A stretch of DNA of 10,836 bases from Saccoglossus kowalevskii (taxonomy: Eukaryota; Hemichordata; Enteropneusta; Harrimaniidae): positions 32,638 through 43,473 of the forward strand of contig NW_003120965.1 of assembly GCF_000003605.2 (NCBI RefSeq). Reading direction: 5' to 3'. Below, in pieces: positions 1 to 8,254 of the stretch; position 1 is the first letter of the stretch, and every line of letters begins with the position of its first letter. Below the pieces are notes generated by a model. The model saw only the letters and a list, made by a program, of their open reading frames with translations. It did no database searches and was not told the origin of the DNA. Made by a program: the position numbers and the translations under genes.

Positions 1-361
1 AAAAACAGTTTTTTAAATATTGCGCTAAAGGAATTGACATTTTCTCGTCACTTAGTAATGATATGAATTTATTTTCATTACTAAATTTGTCAAAATTTGG
101 TATACGTTTATTAGCTACAATGTAAAGTTTTGATCTTATTTCATTGTAATGAGGACAATTTGTGACAAAATGTTGTTCATCTTCAACATGGTCATTGTCG
201 CACATATTGCAGACTCTGTCTTTAAAATCCAATCCTGTATGCCGGCCTGTTTCAATTTTCAGACAGTGGTTGCCAAGTCTAAATTTTGTTAAGGATTTGC
301 GAAGTTCACTGTTTTTCATAATTGTTATAGTGTATATGAAGTATGTGATCATGATTAATCT
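1..361 (-). pseudogene. LINE retrotransposon fragment: C-terminal tail of the reverse-transcriptase ORF, 5'-truncated, runs off the left edge
   Basis: Read on the minus strand, one frame is open for about 120 codons, from just after a stop at 364-362 to the window edge, with no need for an ATG. It contains KFRLGNHCLKIETGRH, then RVCNMC, then DEQHFVTNCPHYNEIR. This is the arrangement seen after the reverse-transcriptase domain of many animal non-LTR retrotransposons: an 'ETGR' segment followed by a CxxC...H...C zinc-binding cluster (Cys codons at 211-209, 202-200 and 157-155; His at 172-170). The C-terminus and 3' UTR should lie left of the window. Everything upstream of this tail is absent, which fits 5' truncation during target-primed reverse transcription. 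The frame is intact over this stretch, so the insertion may be fairly young. I cannot assign the clade. The plus-strand frame over 162-377 is its antisense shadow. Confidence 0.8.
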
Positions 362-1529
362 TCATGATCATTTGTGACCACACCATTGATTATTCGGCAT
401 AGGCTACCACCCACTGTATAATATTGAGCAGAAAGTCATGCAAGAAATTGTATTTGATTCACCACATTGGCATGGCTGGCTGTATTCATTCTTACTTTTT
501 CATGATCATTGTTTGGCTCACTACAAGTTTCTTGTGATTTAGGCGGATTTTTGTCACATGCAAGAAACAGCAAGAGCTGCAATGTGTACATCAGGGGGCT
601 TTTATCATGCTTGTGATGTTGCTATTGTAGGTAAATGGCCACAGCAGGAATGTAAATAACTGTCATTTATTAGGCAGAAACTGATAGGGGCCAATTAATT
701 GTGCTCACTACATACACATGTACATCAGTGAAGGTTTTTCTGTTGCCAGCTGCCATTTTTGAGATGGTAACACCGATCAACAGTTCATGCCACTCACCTC
801 AACGCTAAACAATGATATGTGTTGTCATTTTTTATTAATTTTATTTTAATGGAAATGAGTTACCTTTTTCTAAAATGAACAAAAGTTGATATTAATATCA
901 TGTAAAATAAAAACAATTGTTTAAAATGATTGTACTTGATATAGACTGAACATGTTGGGGAAAAATTAAATCTAAAATAATAAAATCCCTACCTAACTAC
1001 CCAATATTTTTTACTCTAATACTGGAAACACCAAATTTGTTTTTCATTGGTCTCATAATTGTTTGAGATCTTTTTAACATGATCCACATAAATAATGAGG
1101 GATGAACTGGGATTCTGTACAAACAGGTCCATGCATTTACATTCTATGTTTCTGGTTTGATGTAGACTCATTTACAGCCCTGTCATTGTGATACAAGGAG
1201 TTTACTCCTTATAGCATGTGTGTGGGCTGTCTTATGCAAACCAACAATGCTGTTTTTGCACATGGTCAATTCACTCCGGTTATATGTCAGATGACACACT
1301 ACCATTGCCATGCGATAAATTCATTACTTTTACCGGTTCTATCAGTCTGATGGAATTGATATCATCATTGATAACTCTATGAAGTACAATTACATTACAT
1401 ATAGTCTCTTTGCACCTACTTTATTTCTTATTCATTCTGAATGGACAGTTGGATGAACATACAATAGCCTAAAAGTAAGGGGGTATATTTGTACAACACC
1501 CTGTAACTTTGCATGATATGGGTCTATAA
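362..1529. other. AT-rich host-like DNA, no gene seen
   Basis: No open frame of useful length and no recognisable protein motif was found on either strand. The sequence is rich in A/T runs and short direct repeats such as CATGATCA. The LINE fragment to the left ends at about 361, so the truncated junction with host DNA is probably within a few tens of bases of the start of this stretch. Confidence 0.5.
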
Positions 1530-1531
1530 TA

Positions 1532-1739
1532 CTGCAAAGGGGGTAATTGTTCACTGGGTTTTAATTTAGCTTATTTCGCTGACTGGAAAAATGCGCTAAA
1601 TTAAAACACAGTGAATATGTAAAATTTAGCATAGAACACATTATCTAAATAATAAAACTGTGAATTTAAAACCCACTGAATATGCCTGAAATGGTAAATC
1701 AGCGAAATTTAAACCTCGTGAAAATTGGTCATTTTACAG
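1532..1739. mobile_element. 208-bp MITE with imperfect terminal inverted repeats and TA target duplication
   Basis: The left end reads CTGCAAAGGGGGTAATTGTT, followed by a CACTGGGTTTTAATTTAGCT stretch. The right end, read in reverse complement, is CTGTAAAATGACCAATTTTC, followed by ACGAGGTTTAAATTTCGCTG. The two ends are therefore imperfect inverted repeats of about 45 bp. TA lies directly outside both ends (1530-1531 and 1740-1741). The interior repeats the theme 'AGCGAAATTTAAAC / GTGAATTTAAAAC' in both orientations and has no coding capacity. This is the form of the ACTGTA...TTTCGC MITEs common in invertebrate genomes. A TA duplication points to a Tc1/mariner-type or similar transposase acting in trans, but the superfamily is inferred. 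Confidence 0.7.
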
Positions 1740-1741
1740 TA

Positions 1742-2017
1742 CTGTCTTGTAAACAGTTAACTACTGGTTTTGTACAGTTTATTGTTGCTGCACATATACT
1801 TATTGAAAACAACAAGATATAGTATTTTCGGCAATATGACTACTACCAAATTGGTCGGTGGTGATACCTATCATTTTGGTCTTCCATCAACACTTATCTG
1901 CTTTTGCACCACGAGTCGTTTCATGCACATCATACCAGATTTAATCATGACACTCCGTTGACAACATTAATTTACCTCATTATAATGTAAATGTGCATAA
2001 CCTGTGTTTATTTTCAA
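1742..2017. other. Unassigned AT-rich stretch between MITE and hairpin
   Basis: No supportable gene. A 63-codon plus-strand frame (1770-1961) has no recognisable motif and ordinary random composition. Confidence 0.4.
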
Positions 2018-2062
2018 TGAGAGGATGCTTGAATGCACGGTAGTGCTTTCAGCATCCTCTCA
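2018..2062. repeat. 45-nt inverted repeat / hairpin
   Basis: TGAGAGGATGCT (2018-2029) is the exact reverse complement of AGCATCCTCTCA (2051-2062). Pairing continues inward after one bulged T: GAA with TTC, one T-T mismatch, then GCAC with GTGC closing a GGTA loop at 2039-2042. The stem is about 19 bp in all. No clear extension of the stem is visible outside it, so it is shorter than a usual animal pre-miRNA. It may be a small palindrome or the remains of a MITE. Confidence 0.7.
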
Positions 2063-2945
2063 CTAGTTATTTACAATGTGCCTCAAGATTTTATTTATGG
2101 AAAGTCCAATCATTTCCAAAGCATTTCAACAATGTTCTTCCTATTGAACATTCCTCTACTCAACACCTTACTCAAATCATTCATTACAATATATAATCTT
2201 TACCACTTGTTTTTTTATTTTTTTCCAGGCGAGATAATTCAACCATCACCTGTACCTCCTATTGGTTCAACTTTTTACTTTATTCTTACTCAAATTTTTT
2301 TGTAAACTTGTTGTATATTGATGGTTAAGATAAAAAATACAAACTTTATTTTTTCCTTGTTCACTTCAGACGTTTATTCTATTCATACTTTTACATGGTT
2401 GTCTTCCAACTAGTCATGCTGAGTGATGTCTAATAGCAGCTGGCCAAATTACAATCGAGTGGTGGGTGAGTCACAGTCAAGTACAAATAAGCCAGTCACT
2501 GCCAAAGAACAAATATAATCATTCTTTCCGATCAAGTACTTTAACCTCCCCCTCTTGATTCAAATGACATAACCAAAAGACTTAATACATCACCTACTTC
2601 CTATAACACACAACACCATATTCACATAATTGTTCATACATGTATACATTGTCACAGCAAAATCAATTACATAAATTTACCAACGGCTCCAGCAAATCAT
2701 CTGCCCATATTAGCTATAGCCTCTTTTGTAATCCCTCTAATACTTATATTTTGTGTTTCAATTACATAATGTTATTCCAAAAATGTCAGCTTCTATTATT
2801 TGAACACAATCCTATTATCAAGATCACGTTTGTATTGCGCTGGTCCCGCTAACTCTGGGTGGCGTCAATCCTCTAATTTGTATACTGCTGACATTGTTGA
2901 AATGCTACAGTAAGTTAATTATAGCACACGTAATTCATTTATAAC
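2063..2945. other. AT-rich host-like DNA; one possible splice acceptor, no gene
   Basis: A pyrimidine tract ending in TTTTTTTCCAG (about 2219-2229) resembles a 3' splice site and is followed by a short coding-like run. Without a conserved protein or a good donor it is not called as an exon. The 70-codon plus frame at 2640-2852 has no recognised motif. Confidence 0.4.
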
Positions 2946-2984
2946 GTATGCACACACTCGCGCACGCGAACGCAACACGCACAT
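2946..2984. repeat. CA/CG-rich low-complexity tract
   Basis: An alternating purine-pyrimidine run (CACACACTCGCGCACGCG and following CGCAACACGCACA) forms an interrupted simple repeat in otherwise AT-rich DNA. CpG density is locally high here, but the tract is too short to be called a CpG island. Confidence 0.6.
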
Positions 2985-4273
2985 ACCACAGACGTACACC
3001 CAGACTGTATTTAATGCATCAAGGTTTGTTACATGCACATTTTAATTGGTTGCAATAAGTCAATTGGTTATGTAAATTGCGAGGGGTGTTATGGAGATAT
3101 AGGTCATTGACATGTGATATCTTAACTTTGTGGCAATTTCTGCCTACGCTGCTTCAAACATGCATACAAAGCCTTAAATACTAATTCAGTATTAGTTCAG
3201 TTAGTTATATAACCAATACATTTTTCAACAAACAAACAGATTTTCCCAGTAAAGGGCTATTGTTTAAAACAAAAGACACTAGATATGTAGTGTCTGTAGT
3301 ATTGTTGACTTATGTCTTCTTATCTCCTCGAATGTTTGTCTCCTAATAGTCTCAATACTTCTGTATGCCTTGTCTGATCTCTTCAATTCACCCTTTCTCC
3401 GATTATTATTGCTCTGTAGTTTAAGCGTCTAGTTGTATAACTCACAACCAGTAATATTTTATTTGGACTGTGAAATAATCAAAACTACACTGGTAAAGAA
3501 AAATGGCTTATGAAAAGCGGATAGGAATTGTGACCCGAGGACCTAAACACATTGACAGAACACAGACAAAATATCCGTGTCCAAGTCAGTCCAAGTGTCA
3601 TGTGACTAGAGTATTAATCTCATGAGACGACGTTCATAACAGTATTGATAAACAACAACAATAATAATAATAATTCTAGTTTCCAAGTAATACATTTAAG
3701 TTGATGTGATTAGCTAGACATTGCGGTTGTGGATTTATGTAATGAAGGGATTCGTCTCGTCGCGCTGAAGGAAACACTACTCTCATTGAGTGTAGACAAC
3801 AAACAATCATAGGAAATCAGCCGCCACCATAAGTCAATATCTACTTTGTTTGATTTTAATTAATAACAAAGTATTGGTTATGCATACTTCAATAGAACTA
3901 AGAACTATAAGTGAAAAATGGCATCGCAACGACTGAATATCTTGTCGAATTGTTCAGTCAGTTAAAGAATTAACAAGAACAGTCAATACATATTTCGAAG
4001 CTATTGAATACAATTTCGTATCTAAGCTCCATGATGTTTGCATTAATGAATTACAATAAGTTGACATGTAACAACGTAAACCTGTCAAGTTAAGAGATCA
4101 ATCTACAGTTGTTATCACACATAAACCAAAAGCCACAGCAAAATAACAACCTAAATTGAATACGAGTGAAATTACAATTTTAAACCGCTATACAGGAAAT
4201 GTTGCCGAGACGAGCAATCACCATCGAACAATGAACAAACCAACGACAAGTCTTAGTCGCAGGCGAACGCGTC
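2985..4273. other. AT-rich host-like DNA up to the transposon insertion site, no gene seen
   Basis: No frame with protein-like content was found. Small items visible are a minor hairpin GACACTA...TAGTGTC (3275-3294) and an (AAC)n(AAT)n microsatellite at 3651-3675. The stretch ends at the 6-bp target duplication of the large transposon. Confidence 0.45.
3651..3675. repeat. (AAC)n(AAT)n microsatellite
   Basis: AACAACAACA passes directly into ATAATAATAATAATTC, giving a short compound trinucleotide repeat. Confidence 0.85.
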
Positions 4274-4279
4274 AGTGCT
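4274..4279. repeat. Left target-site duplication AGTGCT
   Basis: It is identical to 9478-9483 on the right side, directly abutting the TATGGGG terminus. Sequence beyond this hexamer differs on the two sides (TC on the left, CGGACG on the right), so the duplication is six bases. Confidence 0.85.
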
Positions 4280-4587
4280 TATGGGGTGAGAATACCGCCA
4301 AAATTAGCTTGGTGTCATTATTTGAACATTGTTTAGTTGTTTGGTCTTTATTTGGAAACTTGTTTGGTTATTATTTGGTCGTTATTCGGTTATTTGGTCT
4401 TTATTTAAACATTATTTTGTGCTTATTCCATTATTGTGTTATTACTGCAGCATCCTATTGCTATTGTTTCATTATTTCAACTTAATTTCTTAATTATTTC
4501 ATTATTGTGTAATTGCTACAATATTATTTTGTCATTGTTCATTCTATTACATTCAATTGTCATAAGATTCGGTTATTGTCACGTCCA

Positions 4588-4601
4588 AATGTCTTGACAT
4601 T
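4588..4601. repeat. Palindrome AATGTCTTGACATT in the left arm
   Basis: AATGTC and GACATT pair around a 2-bp centre. The same site occurs at 9124-9137 in the right arm, abutting the 32-bp array in both. It is a candidate dimer-binding site by form only. Confidence 0.6.
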
Positions 4602-4630
4602 CGGTTCGCTTGACTTGCGATTACCTCAAC
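4599..4630 (+). repeat. Single 32-bp unit in the left arm
   Basis: ATTCGGTTCGCTTGACTTGC followed by GATTACCTCAAC is the reverse complement of one unit of the nine-copy array in the right arm. It is probably the ancestral copy number. Confidence 0.9.
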
Positions 4631-4755
4631 ATTCGATTACTACATTAGCTGACCCCGCTATACATAATATTCAATCCATAGTCCCGGGCCGCCTCCGATA
4701 AAGCGTTGCTCATGATGGCAATGTAGCCTTTGTAAAAGTTAGTGGGAATTTCTGA

Positions 4756-5090
4756 ATGATGACCGTTTCATCAACATCCAGGGAACTGACTGAGGTCGTC
4801 AGAGCCTGTCGTAACGAAATATCAAATGCCGCAAAACTTGTTGCTGACACGACGCGCTCCTAGCGAAATTCGCGAGAAATGATCCGACTTTATCATTATA
4901 TGATGACCAGAATGTGCTAAGAGCTAATCACAAGACTCGTTACCGTGTCGCGAACTCGCAAAATTTGAAAGAGCTGGCTGGAGCCTTTATCCATTGTCTA
5001 TACACTAGATACCAGCCGATCACGCCCCCTCCCCTCGCCCATAGGTACCGCATACAGTATATTATAGTTCCTGGGCTCCCTGTGGTCTAA
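4756..5090 (+). pseudogene. Coding-like fragment of unknown identity beginning in the left arm, one frameshift
   Basis: A frame opens at ATGATG (4756), reads MMTVSSTSRELTEVVRACRN and then EISNAAKLVADT, and stops at 4861-4863. A second frame, shifted by one base and open over 4848-5090, continues smoothly: DALLAKFARNDPTLSLYDDQ, NVLRANHKTRYRVANSQNLK, ELAGAFIHCLYTRYQP, ending in a stop at 5088-5090. The amino-acid composition looks protein-like up to about 5020; after that a C-rich stretch follows and coding character is doubtful. I do not recognise the family. It lies on the same strand as the transposase remnant, so it may be the start of the same ORF or an accessory gene of the element. The first 50 bases also belong to the inverted arm. 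The switch near 4845-4855 suggests a single indel. Confidence 0.45.
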
Positions 5091-5490
5091 GCTGTGAAAA
5101 GTGAAATTAACAATTCTTTTCTGAGGGGAGGCAAGGGGGGTAGCTGGTACGGTTTTACGGGAAATAAAAAGGGCTTTTCACAATTTACGAAGAAAAAAAG
5201 ACGTTTTTACAGTTTACAGTGTTAACAAATGGAACATTGAATGGTCCGAAGAGCTCTCCGACTCAAATTCTCCACCATTGCTGCGCCGTGTGAAGAGACG
5301 CATGCGCATATTACCCTCGTAATGCTCTTCATTCGGTTAGAGGGCCTTTTACGTCTTGACATTCAATTTTGTAGTGAATTGTGTCATCTAGTCGTTTTAC
5401 AGTTTCTAAAATGTAATTTCCCTGGATTATTCTTTACGATTTATTTATTTGGATGTGAATTTTTGTACGTACGAGAAAAATGAGACATTT
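5091..5490. other. Interior of the transposon: low-complexity DNA, no gene
   Basis: G-rich runs (GAGGGGAGGCAAGGGGGG near 5124-5141) are followed by TTTACAGTTT/TTTACGAAG-like motifs. The 80-codon plus frame at 5241-5483 has no recognised motif and runs into the repeat block that follows. It looks like a nested dispersed repeat. Confidence 0.4.
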
Positions 5491-5618
5491 TTACAGTGTA
5501 CGAAAAAAATATTTGATTGATTACGTTGTACGTCTAGCCTGTGATTACAGAATTACGGAATTTATTTTTTCCATTTACGTTGTACGAACAAAAAAATATT
5601 GCAATTACGTTGAACGAA
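5491..5618. repeat. Four spaced copies of a TTACGTTGTACGAA motif
   Basis: Copies start at 5491 (TTACAGTGTACGAA), 5521 (TTACGTTGTACG), 5575 (TTACGTTGTACGAA) and 5605 (TTACGTTGAACGAA). Spacing is 30, 54 and 30 bp, and the intervening DNA is A/T-rich. The block ends at a 13-base C run. It is probably part of a nested repeat or MITE; no ends or target duplication were identified. Confidence 0.6.
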
Positions 5619-5629
5619 AATAACCCTTG

Positions 5630-5642
5630 CCCCCCCCCCCCC
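5630..5642. repeat. Poly-C tract, 13 bases
   Basis: An uninterrupted run of 13 C follows the TTACGTTGTACGAA block. The length is likely to vary and is prone to sequencing error. Confidence 0.9.
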
Positions 5643-6785
5643 ATCTTTTCTGGTGACGAGGCTGCTTGTTAGAACTGGCACCGGCATTACTAATGTATTA
5701 CAATCATGCAGGACTGTGTTACACTCAGATGCAGCCAATGGAGCTGTTCATCGGAAAAGCTGATCCAAGGGGATTTTTGTTGAGTGCAGGGGATTTTTTT
5801 TATTTTTTGTAGGGGGCGGGAAATATCAGTCCCCTCCACAGTGGGCAGGGCAGATTTCTTAAAAAAATGGAAGAACAGGGGAACTTTTTTTTAGTGGATA
5901 GGGTACTTACAGCCAAAACAAGGTCAGCTTTAACGTTCAGTTGCGAGACATAATAAAAAAAACGCAGCCAGCGACACATTTCGAAAATAAAAATACAAAA
6001 TAAACTCAATCAGAGGCGTCGACCACGCGCGTTGGAAATAAATATTACGCATTGTGACACAGTCTCACCAGCCTCTTTCACTCAGGCAATATAATTATGC
6101 CATTTCCCAACGCACTTATATTTAATACCTTGACAAAAACACAACAAGAAAAAATGCAAATCAGGCTTGTAATTACTAGTAACTCAACTTGAACGCAATA
6201 TTCATCACTGTAAAAGTGGATAAATTCGAACCAGCCAGCTCATGACCGGAGACGTCCAGTCGTCTTCGTTGAAAACTCACCAATTCACCATAATCGTGGT
6301 GGTGAACTGTTTAGCTGATTTTTCAAAAGATCTTATGGATATTCAATTCATATTCATCCCAACTTATTTGAATATATTCTTTCGGGAATTTGAGAAATTG
6401 TTCAAACGACCCTGTACAGGTTTATGTCTGATGTCAACTAATAATACGCAATTATCCAGGCAGTACTAGAAATTATTGCTGATACTAATCATGTTTTGTA
6501 AGCTGGGAAGTTGGATACTTGAACGTGTAGTCCCCGGGCGTGTAGTAGACGAGAATAATCTTACTGTCACATGTTTTCGTCTTAGCCTTGTCTTTTCGTT
6601 TTAACCGCCACAGTCTGCTTCATTGAATGTTTAGTTTGATAAATGATGAACATATATTCATTGTGAAACTGTTGCTTTCAAGTTGTGTTAATATAAATAT
6701 GATTTAAACTTGTCCCTTCCGTTGCCAACGTATTCAATATATGGAAATAGCATATGTGTGTGCGTTTGCGTGAGTGATTGGGGGA
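5643..6785. other. Interior of the transposon: unassigned, probably nested repeat remnants
   Basis: Around 5760-5890 are G-rich phrases (AAGGGGATTTTTGTTGAGTG, GCAGGGGATTTTTTTTATT, GTAGGGGGCGGGAAATA, TGGAAGAACAGGGG) typical of degenerate dispersed repeats. The minus frame at 5800-6009 and the plus frame at 6242-6469 carry no recognised motif. A TG-rich patch (ATGTGTGTGCGTTTGCGTG) lies near 6754-6772. No gene is supported. Confidence 0.4.
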
Positions 6786-6790
6786 AATAA

Positions 6791-6832
6791 CAGCGAAAAT
6801 TATTTCCAGCTAAAATAAAGTATTTTACTGTA
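6791..6832. mobile_element. Half-copy (one end) of the 9516-9723 MITE family
   Basis: CAGCGAAAATTATTTCCAGC followed by TAAAATAAAGTATTTTACTGTA closely parallels the right end of the MITE at 9516-9723 (CAGCAAAAATTAATTCCAGC then GAAAATAAGGTATTCCACAGTA). No matching left end is visible nearby, so this is a solitary, decayed end nested inside the larger transposon. Confidence 0.55.
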
Positions 6833-7210
6833 TATCAATTAGTCTTTGCGATCCCGAAATAAGATACTAGTAGTTGACCCTAAAGTACTCCTAACCTTAA
6901 GTCATAACATCTCAGACTACTATAGTAACATTGTTTTGCATGCATTTGTTATTATTTCATTCAAAAGATTTAAGGACACGGAAAAAACACGCAGAAATAT
7001 TTTTTCCTTGTTTATACTCCACACAAAGAGTAATTTGTCAGTCGTGGCGAGTATGTGTGACAGTTTATTACTTCTGTGTGAATATAATAAAATTATGTAA
7101 TTTTTGGTACGGTATCACTCTTTTAGGAAGATAATGGAGGCTCTGAAAATGACCGTTTAGTTTAGTTTCGTTAGAAAACAATATGAATTTACTCCAATCT
7201 ATGACCCGCG
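6833..7210. other. Interior of the transposon: no gene seen
   Basis: Two overlapping open frames (6846-7100 and 6931-7134) lie in different phases; neither shows a recognised motif. They are treated as chance. Confidence 0.4.
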
Positions 7211-7232
7211 TATGTGTGTGTGGGGGGGGGGG
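7211..7232. repeat. (TG)n followed by an 11-base G run
   Basis: TATGTGTGTGTG passes into eleven consecutive G. This is a compound simple repeat. Confidence 0.9.
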
Positions 7233-7316
7233 TCGATCTTCTTATCAGTGAAACTGAAACGGAAACGTCGTGAAAATACACTCACTCGATTTATTCTTCA
7301 ATAGCATACACACACA

Positions 7317-7508
7317 GTGCCAGCGGCAGCGGTCGCCCCACGAAGAAAATGTTGGGGGCGTCGCCCCTACAAAATCAAGCGGAATTCTTTTGTGTCAGCA
7401 AAATTCCCCCCTAATGCAGGAAATAGCGTTTTAGAGGGTCTAGATTTCAAAATTTTGCATCCCCCCGGACCCCCTAGAGGTTGTGAGCAGATCTCGCCCC
7501 TGATGTAA
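7317..7508 (+). repeat. Dispersed-repeat fragment of the 'TTTCAAAATTTT...CCCCCGGACCCCCT' type
   Basis: The phrases TGCAGGAAATAGCGTTTTAG, AGGGTCTAGATTTCAAAATTTT and CCCCCCGGACCCCCTAGAGG occur in order. I recall very similar wording from interspersed repeats in several marine invertebrate genomes. The GC-rich composition contrasts sharply with the surrounding AT-rich DNA, supporting a separate insertion. The 63-codon open frame covering it is a by-product. The class (MITE, SINE or LINE tail) is not determined. Confidence 0.5.
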
Positions 7509-8047
7509 AATGTCGTGCCGCTCCATCTGAATTACAGATGCGAACTAAAACGCAAATGATCCAATACGAGTGCCAAAAACGTACAACGTTTTACGTTGCC
7601 ATAGATCTCGTCGAGTAACAATTTTTAGGGCGGAGGCGTTCTCATTGACCTAATATAAATACGGTGTTTACTCCGATGTTCGAACAAATATTGGCCAAAT
7701 TAATGCTCGGTGTGCTTACTAGTAATTTTTCCATAGGATTACATGCATAAAATGAAATACGGAGAAAACATATGGTTATGAAATGATGATTCTAAGAAGT
7801 ATACTGTCAATAAATGTGATATGAATAAACACAAACATACATTACTATAAACCGTCAAAGGTTATGTATAAAGATCGATAAAACGAATGAATCCCGACCA
7901 CACATACTGATATTTCTGGAAATTACGTAAATACACTGTGTGGTGATACTGAGCAGCAAATGTTTATAACCACAGTTTCATCTATCGAGAACCTTGTGCA
8001 GCAAGCGAAATTTCACAGTTACAACTGCAACCCAGTTTATTTAGTCC
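7509..8047. other. Interior of the transposon upstream of the transposase remnant
   Basis: AT-rich, with no clear frame. The N-terminal part of the transposase would be expected here. A protein-like run (KFHSYNCNPVYLVHG, about 8005-8052) in another frame might be part of it, but I could not link it with confidence. Confidence 0.35.
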
Positions 8048-8254
8048 ATGGCGCAACTTATGAAAACCCGTTGCAACCGGGGGTATGCATTTCGATGGAA
8101 TTCAGCTCCCCGTCTACTAAATAGCAAGTTTCTAGTCAACTACAGAATTGGGTTTTGTCAACCGTCGGATAAGCTACTTTGTCCAGTAATATATGGGGAG
8201 TTTGACGGAGGAGACATTCACAGCAATCGAATCAAAACAAAATTGAAACTGTGA
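8048..8254 (+). pseudogene. Probable N-terminal/middle part of the broken transposase
   Basis: This 68-codon frame reads MKTRCNRGYAFRWNSAPRLL near its start and SKFLVNYRIGFC just after. A short 'C...FxWxSxP' segment of this kind sits ahead of the DDE catalytic region in several eukaryotic cut-and-paste transposases I remember, and the spacing and strand fit the catalytic remnant that begins immediately downstream. The ATG at 8048 is not likely to be a true start; the ORF should extend upstream. After about 8160 the frame loses recognisable character (an internal deletion or drift is likely), and it stops at 8252-8254 in a different phase from the next segment. The link to the transposase is inferred from position and one weak motif. 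Confidence 0.45.

Larger units (their letters stand above)
4280..4808 (+). repeat. Left inverted arm of the transposon
   Basis: It matches the reverse complement of 8755-9477. In order from the tip it holds TATGGGGTGAG, a T-rich stretch of TTATTTGG-type motifs (about 4330-4410), an ATTATTGTG-rich segment, the palindrome AATGTCTTGACATT (4588-4601), a single 32-bp unit (4599-4630), the block TAGCTGACCCCGCTATACAT, and finally CTGACTGAGGTCGTCAGAGCC ending at 4808. Against the right arm it lacks about 40 bp in the AT-rich part (around 4540-4555) and has 102 bp (about 4679-4780) that the right arm does not. Confidence 0.85.

Noticed and set aside
162-377. 71-codon plus-strand ORF
   Set aside because: Antisense shadow of the LINE fragment, whose conserved CxxC/HxxxxC reading is on the minus strand.
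378-390. CCACACCATTGAT shared with about 10348-10360
   Set aside because: A 13-base exact match with faint similarity beyond it; not enough to define a shared repeat without a genome search.
3275-3294. GACACTA...TAGTGTC hairpin
   Set aside because: Only 7-8 bp of stem, expected by chance in a window of this size.
4156-4485. 109-codon plus-strand ORF with a hydrophobic, membrane-like C-terminal half
   Set aside because: It crosses the transposon boundary at 4280, and the hydrophobic part is the T-rich inverted arm, giving Phe/Leu/Val by composition. The same string appears in 9245-9448 on the other strand for the same reason.
5241-5483. 80-codon plus-strand ORF
   Set aside because: No recognised motif; its 3' part runs into a repeat block and its composition follows the local T-rich DNA.
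6846-7134. Two overlapping plus-strand ORFs of 84 and 67 codons
   Set aside because: Different phases over the same DNA, no recognised motif, inside transposon interior.
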